64,000 bases of DNA, taken from Streptomyces verrucosisporus. GTDB taxonomy: Bacteria; Actinomycetota; Actinomycetes; Streptomycetales; Streptomycetaceae. The position numbers were made by a program, and so were the translations under genes. Below are positions 55,027-63,464 of this stretch, in pieces. The DNA lies in contig NZ_JADEYH010000004.1 of the NCBI RefSeq assembly GCF_017114865.1, positions 62,001-126,000 on the forward strand, read 5' to 3'. A model generated the notes under the pieces. It had not been told where the DNA came from. It saw nothing but the letters and a program-made list of their open reading frames with translations, and ran no database searches. Position 1 is the first letter of the stretch. Every line of letters begins with the position of its first letter.

Positions 55027-55439
55027 TCGGCGTCCTCCTTGAGGGTCTGGACGGTGCGCTCCGGCTTGGGGTGGACCTGCTTCATCTTCGAACGGCCCAT
55101 CGCGTACATCACGGCCGCGGCCACACCCCACAGGGCGGTGACGATGAGCGCCGCCCAGCCCCAGTCCATGACGTTGGCCAGACCGAAGGTGAGCGCCAGG
55201 GAGGCGAACAGGACGGTCATGTAGCCGGCGAACCCGGCTCCGCCGTACATGCCGGCGGCCTTGCCCGCCTTGGTGGCCTCCTCGCGGATCTCGGCCTTGG
55301 CCAGTTCCACTTCCTGCCGGAACAGCTTCTGCGCGTCCGAGGTGACCGCGGAGAGCAGCTCGCCGATCGAGGCGTCCTCCTGCGTCGTCCTGCCCCGGGC
55401 CTCCAGGTCGGTGTCCGGCCGGTGAGCCGTGTACGCCAT
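55002..55439 (-). CDS. Phage-holin-superfamily (DUF1469/Act_transp) membrane protein
   Basis: 145 residues: amphipathic N-terminus (SIGELLSAVTSDAQKLFRQE, VELAKAEIREEATKAGKAAG), two membrane helices (GFAGYMTVLFASLALTFGLA, WAALIVTALWGVAAAVMYAM) and a short basic tail. A common companion of DUF3618 proteins in Streptomyces. The start lies one base after the upstream gene's stop. Function unknown. Confidence 0.9.
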   Translation of the reverse strand: MAYTAHRPDTDLEARGRTTQEDASIGELLSAVTSDAQKLFRQEVELAKAEIREEATKAGKAAGMYGGAGFAGYMTVLFASLALTFGLANVMDWGWAALIVTALWGVAAAVMYAMGRSKMKQVHPKPERTVQTLKEDAEWARHPTS

Positions 55440-55440
55440 G

Positions 55441-56172
55441 TCAGCCCACCTCCGGACGGCGGGGGACGTCGGGGGCCCCGTAGGTGCCGGTGGCCCCGTA
55501 GCCGCCGGTGCCGGTGGTACCCGGGGCTCCCGGGGTGGCGCCGTAGGAGGGCTCCCCGTAGCCGGGCATCTGCCGGACCTCTCCGCCCGGCCCGGTGGGA
55601 ACCGCGGCGCCCGGGGTCGGCGGGTAGGCCTCGTAACCCTGCGCCTGCGCCGTACCGGAACCGTCCTGCCCCTGCCGGGCCGACTTGCTGCCCGCCTTGG
55701 CCACGCGCCCGATGGCGAAGCCGGCCAGCGCCGCACCCGCCAGGAACGCGCCCGGACGACGGCGTGCGAAGGACTCCACGCCCTCGACCAGGCCGCCGAC
55801 GCCCCGCTCCTCCAGCGTGTCCGCCGCGCGGCGGCCGCCGTCGGCGGCCTGGGTCGCCAGGTTCCGCACCGGGGAGTCGGACCGGGTGTTCTCCGCCATG
55901 CCCGACAGGTCGTCGGCCCACTGGCGTATGGTGTCGGCCGTCCTCCTGGTCTGCGTGTCCGCCTCCCGCGTGGCACGCTCCCTGAGGTGGTCCGCCATGC
56001 CGGCGACCTGGTCGCGGGCCTCGCCCGTCACATTGCGCGCCTGTTCCCTGGCGCTGCCGGCCACGGTGCCCGCGGCCTCCTTCGCCCGGTCGGCCGTGGC
56101 GCGGGTCTCCTGCTTCGCGGTCTGGCCTGTCTGCTGTGCGGGGCCGTTGCCCGTGATCGGAGATTCACTCAC
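55441..56172 (-). CDS. LEA-like, alanine/glutamate-rich protein with one membrane segment
   Basis: 243 residues. Residues 1-125 are a hydrophilic helical region with repeating Ala/Arg/Glu heptads (TAKQETRATADRAKEAAGTV), 130-165 contain one short hydrophobic segment (PGAFLAGAALAGFAIGRVAK), and 170-243 a Gly/Pro/Tyr-rich tail (GATPGAPGTTGTGGYGATGT). Not matched to a named family. First gene of the operon with the holin-like and DUF3618 genes, behind a GAAT-N15-GGGTAC promoter. Likely envelope protection under stress; inference. Confidence 0.8.
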   Translation of the reverse strand: MSESPITGNGPAQQTGQTAKQETRATADRAKEAAGTVAGSAREQARNVTGEARDQVAGMADHLRERATREADTQTRRTADTIRQWADDLSGMAENTRSDSPVRNLATQAADGGRRAADTLEERGVGGLVEGVESFARRRPGAFLAGAALAGFAIGRVAKAGSKSARQGQDGSGTAQAQGYEAYPPTPGAAVPTGPGGEVRQMPGYGEPSYGATPGAPGTTGTGGYGATGTYGAPDVPRRPEVG

Positions 56173-56243
56173 CGGTGCCTCCAGTTGGTCCTGCGAAATT
56201 TGCCTTTTGCGTCATATGTGACTAGTGGCTCACGAAGGGCGAA

Positions 56244-56268
56244 GTACCCTGCCTTCGACCCGGCATTC
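56244..56268 (-). promoter_or_regulatory. SigB-type promoter for the LEA-like/holin/DUF3618 operon
   Basis: Minus strand GAAT (56268-56265), 15-base spacer, GGGTAC (56249-56244), 72 bases upstream of the operon start. Confidence 0.6.
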
Positions 56269-56407
56269 ACACAACATTCCCTTTTGCCCGGCCCTCCGGC
56301 CGCTCTCCGCCGGCGCCTCGGCCGCACCCCGGCGACGCTCCGACACGACCGGGGCCCGCACGGAAAGGACGTCTCCGAACGGGCCCCGGGGGGATGGAAC
56401 CGGCGGT

Positions 56408-57253
56408 TCAGCGGCGGCGGCGCCGCTCGTCCTCGGCAGTCTCCTCCTCCTCGATGCGCTCCTTGCGCACCTGCCCCTGGACCGTCTCCTCCTCGGTGCG
56501 CTCGTCCGTGGTCAGGCGCACCCGTTCCACCGGACGCGTCTCGGTCTCGACCACCGGGCGCTCCTCGTGCAGGGTCACCTCGTGCTCGGCCTCGGAGATC
56601 TCCGGGCCGCTCACGGCCTCGTCCCTGTTCTCCTCGGTGATGGGCTCGCGCTCCACGCGGACTTCCTCGCGCCGCACGGGCACCGTCTTCTGGACGTCCT
56701 CGGTGACGACGTACTTGCGCAGCCGGGCCTTGCCGGCTTCCTGGCGCTCGACGCCGACGCGCATCTCCTCCTCGGAGCGCGTCATGGCCTCGCCCCGGCC
56801 GCGGGTTCCGCCCGTACCGGCGCGGCCCCCGGCCGTGCCGGCCGTACCCGCCGCGGCGGCCGTGCCCTCGGTGTCCGCCGTACCCGTGGTGTCCGCGGTT
56901 CCGGTGCGGCCCGTCGTCTCCTGCCCGTAGCCGCCCCAGTCGACGCCGTAGTAGTCGTACAGCCGGCGCTCCTCCTGCTCGGACAGATGCCCGCCCTGAT
57001 CCACGTCGACGTGGGGGGCGCCCTTGACCTGGTCCTTGGAGTACGGCACCTCCAGATGGTCCTCCACCATGGCCGCGTCGTGGATCGGAACGAAGGTCTC
57101 ATGGCTGCCGAAGAACCCGGTGCGGACGCTCGCCCACTCGGGCTGGCCCGTGACGTCGTCGAGGAAGACGTGCCCCGTCTCTCCGATCTTCTTTCCCTCG
57201 GCGTCGTAGACCTGGTGGTCCAGTACCTCGGGTATCTGCTCCTTGGTGATCAT
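56408..57253 (-). CDS. PRC-barrel and DUF2382 stress protein
   Basis: 281 residues: N-terminal PRC-barrel domain (1-85: KEQIPEVLDHQVYDAEGKKI, QPEWASVRTGFFGSHETFVP), a Thr/Gly/Ala-rich linker (about 110-150) and a C-terminal DUF2382 domain (about 165-270: ARLRKYVVTEDVQKTVPVRR, VSGPEISEAEHEVTLHEERP) ending in an Arg-rich tail. DUF2382 proteins are typical of desiccation/oxidative stress gene sets; mechanism unknown. ATG follows GAGGAGAGG. Confidence 0.92.
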   Translation of the reverse strand: MITKEQIPEVLDHQVYDAEGKKIGETGHVFLDDVTGQPEWASVRTGFFGSHETFVPIHDAAMVEDHLEVPYSKDQVKGAPHVDVDQGGHLSEQEERRLYDYYGVDWGGYGQETTGRTGTADTTGTADTEGTAAAAGTAGTAGGRAGTGGTRGRGEAMTRSEEEMRVGVERQEAGKARLRKYVVTEDVQKTVPVRREEVRVEREPITEENRDEAVSGPEISEAEHEVTLHEERPVVETETRPVERVRLTTDERTEEETVQGQVRKERIEEEETAEDERRRRR

Positions 57254-57296
57254 GAGCCTCTCCTCGTTGCCGGTTCCTCTGGCTCCAAGACTGCGG

Positions 57297-57322
57297 ATAA
57301 CCACCCGAAAGGCTCTGGAAAC
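57297..57322 (-). promoter_or_regulatory. SigB-type promoter for the PRC-barrel/DUF2382 gene
   Basis: Minus strand GTTT (57322-57319), 16-base spacer, GGTTAT (57302-57297), 44 bases upstream. One mismatch in the -10. Confidence 0.45.
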
Positions 57323-57402
57323 CGCTAAAAAGGACAAAGCTGGATCAAAATGAATGGTTTCCCTTCCCCTCGCCGACCCGGGAGCTCCTCCCCCGCCCAC
57401 CC

Positions 57403-57427
57403 GTGTAGCGACGGGATCACCGGGTAC
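57403..57427 (+). promoter_or_regulatory. SigB-type promoter for the GH15 gene
   Basis: GTGT (57403-57406), 15-base spacer, GGGTAC (57422-57427), 43 bases upstream of the start; the same elements as the sigma-factor gene's own promoter. Confidence 0.6.
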
Positions 57428-57469
57428 CCGTGCCGCTGGCGACCCGAGCGGGCCGAAGGGAGACGCCGC

Positions 57470-59290
57470 GTGCCGCTCCGGCTTGAGGACTACGCCCTGC
57501 TGGGCGACACCCGTACCGCCGCACTGGTGGGCTACGACGGCTCGGTGGACTGGCTGTGCCTGCCCCGATTCGACTCCGACGCGTGCTTCGCCGCCCTGCT
57601 GGGCCGCCCCGAGCACGGCCGCTGGCTGCTGGCCCCCCGTGACCGGGCCCGGCCGCTGGCCCGCCGCTACCGGGGCGACAGCGCGGTGCTGGAGACCGAG
57701 TACGCCGGCCCCGAGGGCCGGGCCCGGGTGACCGACTGCATGCCCGTCGACGGCGACCACCCCTCGGTGGTGCGCGTGGTCGAGGGCCTGGAGGGGCGGG
57801 TGCGGATGCGCTCGCTGGTGCGCCTGTGCTTCGACTACGGCGTCACCCCGGCCTGGCTGCGGCCCGAGGGGCGCCGGCTGCGCGCCTACGCGGGGCCGGA
57901 CGTGGTCGTCCTCGACTCCGGCGCGGACTTCACTGTGGACGGCGACGGCTGCTGCGTCGCCGACTTCTCCGTCGACGCGGGCCAGAGGGTGGGCTTCCGG
58001 CTGGCCTGGAGAGGGCTGCGCCACGGGGAACCTGACCGCCCGGACACCGCGGAACTGGTCCGGACGGTGGCCGCAACCGAGCGGTGGTGGCGGGAGTGGG
58101 TCGGCCGCTGCACCTACTCCGGCGAGTACCGCGAGGCGGTGGTGCGCTCCCTGATCACGCTCAAGGCCCTGAGCTACTCGCCCAGCGGCGGCATCGTGGC
58201 CGCTCCCACCACCTCCCTGCCCGAGCAACTGGGCGGTGTGCGCAACTGGGATTACCGCTACTGCTGGCTGCGCGACGCCACCTTCACCCTCATGGCGCTG
58301 CTGGACTCCGGATACGAGCGGGAGGCGGTGGCCTGGCGCGACTGGCTGCTGCGCGCGCTGGCAGGCGCCCCGCGGCGGATGCAGATCATGTACGGCGTCG
58401 AGGGCGAACGGCTGCTGAGCGAGACGGAACTGGACTGGCTGCCCGGATACGAGCACTCCCGCCCCGTGCGCATCGGCAACGCCGCCTCCGGCCAGCTCCA
58501 GCTGGACGTCCACGGGGAGCTCATGGACGCACTGCACCAGGCCAGGGCCCACGGCGTGCCGCCGGACCAGGACGCCTGGCGGGTCCAGCGCGTGCTGATG
58601 GACTTCCTGGAGTCCCACTGGCGCGATCCCGACAACGGCATCTGGGAGGTGCGCGGCCCGCGCCGGGACTTCACCCACTCCAAGGTGATGGCCTGGGTGG
58701 CCGCGGACAGGGCGGTCAAGGCCGTGGAGCGCTTCGGTCTGGAGGGGCCGGCCGACCGGTGGAGGAGTCTGCGGCGGGAGATCTTCCGCGAGGTCTGCGC
58801 GTACGGCTACGACCCCGACCGCGCGACGTTCACCCAGTTCTACGGCTCCGCGGAGCTGGACGCCTCGCTGCTGCTGATCCCGTCCGTGGGCTTCCTGCCT
58901 GCGAACGACCCGCGGATGAGGGGAACCGTCGCCGCGATCGAGCGGGAACTGCTCAAGGACGGCCTGGTGCAGCGCTACACCATGGGCGGCCGCACCGACT
59001 CCGTGGACGGCCTGCCCGCGGGCGAGGCCACCTTCCTGCCCTGCTCCTTCTGGCTCGCCGACAATTACATCCTCCAGGGCCGCGTGCGGGAGGGCCGGGA
59101 GCTGTTCGAGCGGCTGCTCGACCTGCGCAACGACCTGGGTCTGCTCTCGGAGGAGTACGACACCGGGCACCGGCGGCTGGTCGGCAACTTCCCCCAGGCC
59201 CTCTCCCACATCCCGCTGATCGACACCGCGCAGAACCTGGCCGGGGGCCGGGGCCCCTCCCGCCTCCGCTCCGGCGACGGGAACTCCTGA
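57470..59290 (+). CDS. GH15 family glycoside hydrolase (trehalase/glucoamylase-like)
   Basis: 606 residues with the actinobacterial GH15 layout: N-terminal beta domain (DYALLGDTRTAALVGYDGSV, WLCLPRFDSD), then an (alpha/alpha)6 barrel with SLPEQLGGVRNWDYRYCWLR (DATFTL follows), HGELMDALHQ and, near the end, LLSEEYDTGHRRLVGNFPQA with the catalytic Glu. Related actinobacterial enzymes hydrolyse trehalose; others act on alpha-glucans. No signal peptide. The GTG at 57470 follows GAAGGGAGA. A stress-type promoter lies just upstream, which suits a trehalose role. Confidence 0.92.
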   Translation: MPLRLEDYALLGDTRTAALVGYDGSVDWLCLPRFDSDACFAALLGRPEHGRWLLAPRDRARPLARRYRGDSAVLETEYAGPEGRARVTDCMPVDGDHPSVVRVVEGLEGRVRMRSLVRLCFDYGVTPAWLRPEGRRLRAYAGPDVVVLDSGADFTVDGDGCCVADFSVDAGQRVGFRLAWRGLRHGEPDRPDTAELVRTVAATERWWREWVGRCTYSGEYREAVVRSLITLKALSYSPSGGIVAAPTTSLPEQLGGVRNWDYRYCWLRDATFTLMALLDSGYEREAVAWRDWLLRALAGAPRRMQIMYGVEGERLLSETELDWLPGYEHSRPVRIGNAASGQLQLDVHGELMDALHQARAHGVPPDQDAWRVQRVLMDFLESHWRDPDNGIWEVRGPRRDFTHSKVMAWVAADRAVKAVERFGLEGPADRWRSLRREIFREVCAYGYDPDRATFTQFYGSAELDASLLLIPSVGFLPANDPRMRGTVAAIERELLKDGLVQRYTMGGRTDSVDGLPAGEATFLPCSFWLADNYILQGRVREGRELFERLLDLRNDLGLLSEEYDTGHRRLVGNFPQALSHIPLIDTAQNLAGGRGPSRLRSGDGNS

Positions 59291-59329
59291 GCCGGGCCAG
59301 GCTCAGGAGCGGGCACCCAGGCCGGGAGT

Positions 59330-59352
59330 GCCCGGCACGCTCAGTGCCGGGC
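59330..59352. terminator. Short hairpin between GH15 and glucose dehydrogenase genes
   Basis: GCCCGGCAC (59330-59338) pairs with GTGCCGGGC (59344-59352); the loop holds the dehydrogenase stop codon. Confidence 0.55.
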
Positions 59353-60402
59353 GAGTTCGATGACCGTCTTGACGTCGTCCGGCCGCCGTTCGAAGGCCTG
59401 GGCGAAGGACTCCAGCGGCACCCGGCGGGTGATCAGCGCGTCCAGCCAACCCCGGTCCGCCCCGGCGAGGGCCTCCGCCGCGGCGGCGTAGTGCTGCCGG
59501 TTGGCGTTGACCGAGCCGACCACCGCGGAGTTGTCCAGCACCAGCTCGCGGTTGAGGTATCCGGCGTCCACCTCCAGGGTGCGGCCGGCGGGCGACAGAC
59601 CGGTCAGGCAGAGCACTCCGTAGGGGTCCATGGCCGACATCACCCCGAAGACCACCGGCGCGGCGCCGGTCGCCTCGATCACCACGTCCGGCCGCACCCG
59701 CTCCATGACCCGCTCGGCGTCCTCGCAGTGGTACTCGGCGCCCAGCCGCCGGACCAGCTCCGGTTTGGGGCCGCTCTCCACCCGGTCCAGGACGTGGACC
59801 TCCAGGCCGCGCCGCCGCCCCAGCAGTGCGGCGAGCAGCCCGATCGGCCCGGCCCCCGTGACAAGCACCGAGTGCGGGGCGAACCAGGACCTCCCGCCGA
59901 CGCGCTCCACCTGGTCCCACGCCTTGGCCACCACAGTGGCGGGCTCCATGAGCACCCCGACGTGCTCCAGTCCGGGGTCCAGGCGCACCGCGTAGTCGGT
60001 CTCGACCGTCCAGGAGGTGGAGGCGTAGCCGTCGAGCCCCTTGATGCCGCGCTCGGTGAACATCCCGTTGCGGCACATGTCGAAGTAGCCGTGGGCGCAG
60101 GCCCCGCACGGCACGGGGTCGGGCCGGCGGACGACGCCGACCACCAGGTCGCCGGGCACCCAGCCGCTGTCCGGTGGCGCCTGGCGCACCCGGCCCAGGG
60201 ACTCGTGGCCGACGACCATCCGCTCCCGGTCCGGCGGCGGGGCTCCGTGACCTCCCGAGACGATCTCCGCGTCGGTGCCGCACACGCCGACGGCCAGGCC
60301 GTCCACCAGCAGTTCCCCCTCCCCCGGCTCGGGGTCGGGGAGGGTGTCGAGCCGCAGGGAGTTCCTCCGGCCGGGAGCCACGGTCAGTGCCTGCACGTCC
60401 AC
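59341..60402 (-). CDS. Zinc-dependent glucose 1-dehydrogenase (medium-chain)
   Basis: 353 residues. MDR fold with catalytic-zinc ligands in GVCGTDAEI and VGHESLG, a structural-zinc-type loop (PCGACAHGYFDMC), the NAD(P) motif LVTGAGPIGLLAALLG, and the C-terminal NSAVVGSVNANRQHY that identifies the archaeal/actinobacterial glucose dehydrogenase subgroup (Glu_dehyd_C). Oxidises glucose to gluconolactone; GH15 next door could supply glucose. GTG start with a weak ribosome site. Confidence 0.9.
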   Translation of the reverse strand: MDVQALTVAPGRRNSLRLDTLPDPEPGEGELLVDGLAVGVCGTDAEIVSGGHGAPPPDRERMVVGHESLGRVRQAPPDSGWVPGDLVVGVVRRPDPVPCGACAHGYFDMCRNGMFTERGIKGLDGYASTSWTVETDYAVRLDPGLEHVGVLMEPATVVAKAWDQVERVGGRSWFAPHSVLVTGAGPIGLLAALLGRRRGLEVHVLDRVESGPKPELVRRLGAEYHCEDAERVMERVRPDVVIEATGAAPVVFGVMSAMDPYGVLCLTGLSPAGRTLEVDAGYLNRELVLDNSAVVGSVNANRQHYAAAAEALAGADRGWLDALITRRVPLESFAQAFERRPDDVKTVIELARH

Positions 60403-60437
60403 TCCATCCGTCGGGCGGGATCCGGTGTTTCTCCCCG

Positions 60438-60462
60438 GTACCCCCGGCCGCGCCGGACACGC
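60438..60462 (-). promoter_or_regulatory. SigB-type promoter for glucose dehydrogenase
   Basis: Minus strand GCGT (60462-60459), 15-base spacer, GGGTAC (60443-60438), 36 bases upstream of the start. Confidence 0.5.
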
Positions 60463-60476
60463 GCCAGACTGGGGGC

Positions 60477-60725
60477 ATGTGCCGCAGCATCAGGACACTC
60501 CGACCGCCCATGGCGCCCGAGGTGAACGACGAGGACATCCGCGCCGCCGCCCTGCAGTACGTCCGCAAGGTCTCGGGATTCAGGGCGCCCGCCGCCCACA
60601 ACCGCGCCGCGTTCGAGCGCGCCGTCGAGGCCGTGGCCGGGGCGACCCGGGAGCTCCTGGACGACCTGGAGGTACGCGGCCGGGGCGGCGCCCGGCCGCC
60701 CGGGGAACCCCCGTCCCGCTCCTGA
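60477..60725 (+). CDS. DUF2277 family small protein
   Basis: 82 residues beginning MCRSIRTLRPPMAPEVNDED, the diagnostic start of DUF2277, followed by AALQYVRKVSGFRAPAAHN and a helix. Function unknown. Divergent from the glucose dehydrogenase gene across 74 bases. Confidence 0.9.
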   Translation: MCRSIRTLRPPMAPEVNDEDIRAAALQYVRKVSGFRAPAAHNRAAFERAVEAVAGATRELLDDLEVRGRGGARPPGEPPSRS

Positions 60726-60773
60726 CCTCCCCGTCCGGTCTCCCGGCCCCCGCTCCCCGGACGGAAGAGGAGG

Positions 60774-60789
60774 CCAACGGGCGTTGGCC
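60774..60789. promoter_or_regulatory. TetR operator O1 upstream of tetR-type gene
   Basis: GCCAAC-N4-GTTGGC inside a perfect 9+2+9 dyad (60772-60791), 11 bases before the start codon; placed to block its own transcription or translation start. Confidence 0.75.
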
Positions 60790-60802
60790 TAGACTCGCCG
60801 CC

Positions 60803-61387
60803 ATGCAGCCGACCGACACCGCCTCCGGCGGCCGTCCCCGCCGCTCCGACGCCACCCGGGCCGCCATCCTGGAGGCGGCCCGTGAGCGCTTCGCCTCCGA
60901 CGGCTACGAGCGCGCCACCATCCGCGCCATCGCCCGGGACGCGGGCATCGATCCTTCGATGGTGATGCGGTACTACGGCAACAAAGAGGGGCTGTTCGCG
61001 GCGGCCAGCGAGTTCGACCTGCGCCTTCCCGACCTGGCCGCCGTGCCCCGCGAGGAGGCCGGGGCCGTGCTGGTCGGGCACTTCCTGGAGCGCTGGGAGG
61101 AGGACGAGGCGCTGAACGCGCTGCTGCGCGTCGGCGTCACCAACCCCGCGGGTGCCGAGCGCATGCGCGCGGTCTTCCAGGAGCAGGTGGCCCCCGCGGT
61201 GGCGGCCGTCTGCCCCGATCCGGAGCGGGCGGGGGCCCGCGCGGCTCTGGTGGTCTCGCAGATCCTGGGCATGGCCGTGAGCCGGTACGTGCTGCGCTTC
61301 CCGCCCGCCGCCGGGATGCCGCGGGCGGAGGCCGTCGCCTGGCTGGCGCCGACGGTGCAGCGCTACCTGACGGCGGAGTCACCCTGA
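60803..61387 (+). CDS. TetR family transcriptional regulator
   Basis: 194 residues: N-terminal HTH (ATRAAILEAARERFASDGYE, RATIRAIARDAGIDPSMVMR, YYGNKEGLF) and a helical ligand domain (about 75-194) of the TetR_C type used by actinobacterial repressors. The ATG at 60803 is close to O1. Two more copies of the same operator lie between this gene and the FAD monooxygenase, so it very probably represses both itself and that enzyme; the enzyme substrate would be the natural inducer. Confidence 0.93.
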   Translation: MQPTDTASGGRPRRSDATRAAILEAARERFASDGYERATIRAIARDAGIDPSMVMRYYGNKEGLFAAASEFDLRLPDLAAVPREEAGAVLVGHFLERWEEDEALNALLRVGVTNPAGAERMRAVFQEQVAPAVAAVCPDPERAGARAALVVSQILGMAVSRYVLRFPPAAGMPRAEAVAWLAPTVQRYLTAESP

Positions 61388-61399
61388 CGCACCCCGGAT

Positions 61400-61429
61400 G
61401 CCAACGTTTGTTGGCCAACACTTGTTGAC
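61400..61429. promoter_or_regulatory. TetR operator O2 (double)
   Basis: GCCAAC-GTTT-GTTGGC (61400-61415) overlaps a second, imperfect GCCAAC-ACTT-GTTGAC (61414-61429). A TTGACT at 61425-61430 could be the -35 of the monooxygenase promoter. Confidence 0.7.
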
Positions 61430-61468
61430 TGGATGCCGTCCGGCGCGCCATCCTGACACCAGACGTTG

Positions 61469-61484
61469 GCCAACAACCGTTGGC
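61469..61484. promoter_or_regulatory. TetR operator O3
   Basis: GCCAAC-AACC-GTTGGC, 24 bases before the monooxygenase start, with an extra overlapping half-site GTTGG at 61465-61469. Confidence 0.75.
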
Positions 61485-61508
61485 ATCAAACGGAAGAGGT
61501 GCTGCCCC

Positions 61509-62702
61509 ATGAGCGGAACCGCCGAAGCCACCACCCCCGCGCTCCCCGGACGGACGGACGTCGTCATCGTCGGCGCCGGGCCCACCGGCCTGGCCCTGGC
61601 CGCCCACCTGGCCTCCGCCGGCGTGGCCTTCCTCCTGCTGGACCGACTGCCGCAGGGCGCGGGCACCTCGCGCGCGGGAGTCGTCCACGCCCGCACCCTG
61701 GAGACGCTGGAGCCGGTGGGGGCCGCCGCCCCACTGGTCGAGCGCGGCCTGCGGGTGACGCGGTTCGGTGTGAGCCGGGGACGGCACCGGCTGACGACCG
61801 TCACGTTCGACGGCCTGCCGACCCCGTACCCCTACGCGCTGATGCTCCCGCAGCACGAGACCGAGGCCGTGCTGCAAGACCGCGTCCGCGCCCTCTGCGG
61901 CGACCACGCCCCGGCGCGCCGCCCGTACACCGTGACCGGCCTCGGGCAGGAGCCCGGCGGGGTGACCGTCACGGTGGACGGTCCGCAAGGAACACAGACC
62001 GTTCGGGCGGCGTACGCCGTCGGTGCCGACGGGATGCGCAGCACGGTCCGGGAGGCCGCCGGCATCGGCTACCGGGGCGGCCGCTACGCCCAGTCCTTCG
62101 TGCTGGCGGACGTGCGGATGGACTGGCGGCCCGGCCGCGGGGAGGTGTCCATGCTGTTCGGCCCGGACGGGCCGGTCCTGGTGGCGCCTCTGCCCGGGAA
62201 CGTCTTCCGTCTGGTGGCCGCCGTACCCGAGGAGCCCGGAGAACCGGACGCCACGCTCGTCCAGCGGGTACTGGACGAGCGCGCGGGCGGACAGGGACGG
62301 GTCGGCGAGATGCTGTGGGGCTCGCGCTTCCACGTCCACCATCGGATCGCCGACCGCTACCGCGCCGGCCGGATCGTGCTGGCCGGCGACGCCGCCCACG
62401 TCCACAGCCCCGCCGGCGGCCAGGGCATGAACATCGGCATCCAGGACGCCGGCGCCCTCGGGCGGGCGCTGGCCGACGTCCTCCTCCACGGAGCGGAACC
62501 GGACACCCGGCTGGACGCCTACGAGCGGGAGCGGCGCCCGGCGGCCGAACGCGTCATCACCTTCACCGACCGCCTCACCCGGGCGGTCACCGCCCGCTCC
62601 CTGGCCCTCCGCGCCGGCCGCGACATGACGCTGCGGCTGCTGGGCCGCGTCCCGGCCTGGCGCACCCGGCTGGCCGCCGAACTGGCCGGGCTCCGCCCCT
62701 GA
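61509..62702 (+). CDS. FAD-dependent aromatic-ring hydroxylase-type monooxygenase
   Basis: 397 residues: FAD-binding GAGPTGLALAAHLA (GxGxxG) near residue 20, the second motif VGADGMRSTVREAAG (DG) and the third VLAGDAAHVHSPAGGQGMNI (GDAAH). Layout matches the PheA/TfdB flavoprotein monooxygenases. GAAGAGG ribosome site. Controlled by the neighbouring TetR protein through O2 and O3. Substrate unknown: possibly a phenol, a polyketide or an antibiotic. Confidence 0.93.
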   Translation: MSGTAEATTPALPGRTDVVIVGAGPTGLALAAHLASAGVAFLLLDRLPQGAGTSRAGVVHARTLETLEPVGAAAPLVERGLRVTRFGVSRGRHRLTTVTFDGLPTPYPYALMLPQHETEAVLQDRVRALCGDHAPARRPYTVTGLGQEPGGVTVTVDGPQGTQTVRAAYAVGADGMRSTVREAAGIGYRGGRYAQSFVLADVRMDWRPGRGEVSMLFGPDGPVLVAPLPGNVFRLVAAVPEEPGEPDATLVQRVLDERAGGQGRVGEMLWGSRFHVHHRIADRYRAGRIVLAGDAAHVHSPAGGQGMNIGIQDAGALGRALADVLLHGAEPDTRLDAYERERRPAAERVITFTDRLTRAVTARSLALRAGRDMTLRLLGRVPAWRTRLAAELAGLRP

Positions 62703-62857
62703 CCCGGCCGGCGGGCAAGGGTTCCTCAGCGCCCTTCAGCCCCCGCCAGCCCCGTCGGGCTCCCCGTGCCCGCCGTACGGGACCAGCCGGGCCAGAGCGC
62801 CGGGCAGTCCGCCGAGGCGCACCACACCCAGCCGCCGGGTGGCGCGGACCGGTGCGG

Positions 62858-63412
62858 CTAACGGCCCGCCGAGCCGTCGATGTGCTCGCGCAGGATGTCG
62901 GCGTGGCCCGCGTGCCGGGCGGTTTCCTCGATCATGTGCACCAGGATCCAGCGCATGGTCGGCGGCGGGGTCTCGCGCAACGACCGCACTCCCGGCCGGT
63001 CCAGCCGGTCGCAGGCCGCGGCGATGGCGTTCGAGCGCCCGGCGGCCTCCCGGTAGGCGCGCAGGATCTCCCCGGCCGTCTCCCCGGGTGCGGGCGGCGC
63101 GCCGTCGTCCGCGGGAGTGTCCCCCTCACCCGCGAACGCCCAGGTGAACCAGTTGTGTTCGACCGCCGTCAGATGCTTGACCAGTCCCAGCAGGCTCGTC
63201 CCGGAAGGCACCCCCGCCGCACGGGCCGCCTCGTCCGGCACACCGGCCGCCTTGGCCGCGACCGCGTCCCGCAGATAGTCGAGGAAGGCCAGCAGGGTGG
63301 TCCGCTCACCGGCTTCCACCTCGGGGGGCCGCACGTCGCCGCGCGACCCCTCCACCGCGCTCGCCGCGCCGCCGGTGTCCGCGGCGTCCGCGGTGTCCGT
63401 CGTCTCCGTCAT
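62858..63412 (-). CDS. DinB family (DUF664) protein
   Basis: 184 residues. A four-helix bundle with the three-His pattern of DinB/DUF664: LVKHLTAVEHNWFTWAF, RWILVHMIEETARHAGHADI. An acidic low-complexity N-terminus precedes it. Family members resemble mycothiol- or bacillithiol-dependent enzymes; activity unknown. Confidence 0.9.
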   Translation of the reverse strand: MTETTDTADAADTGGAASAVEGSRGDVRPPEVEAGERTTLLAFLDYLRDAVAAKAAGVPDEAARAAGVPSGTSLLGLVKHLTAVEHNWFTWAFAGEGDTPADDGAPPAPGETAGEILRAYREAAGRSNAIAAACDRLDRPGVRSLRETPPPTMRWILVHMIEETARHAGHADILREHIDGSAGR

Positions 63413-63464
63413 GCGGCGACACTAGCCGCCGCACGCTCCCCGGGGAGCAGAGCCCGAGCGGCCC

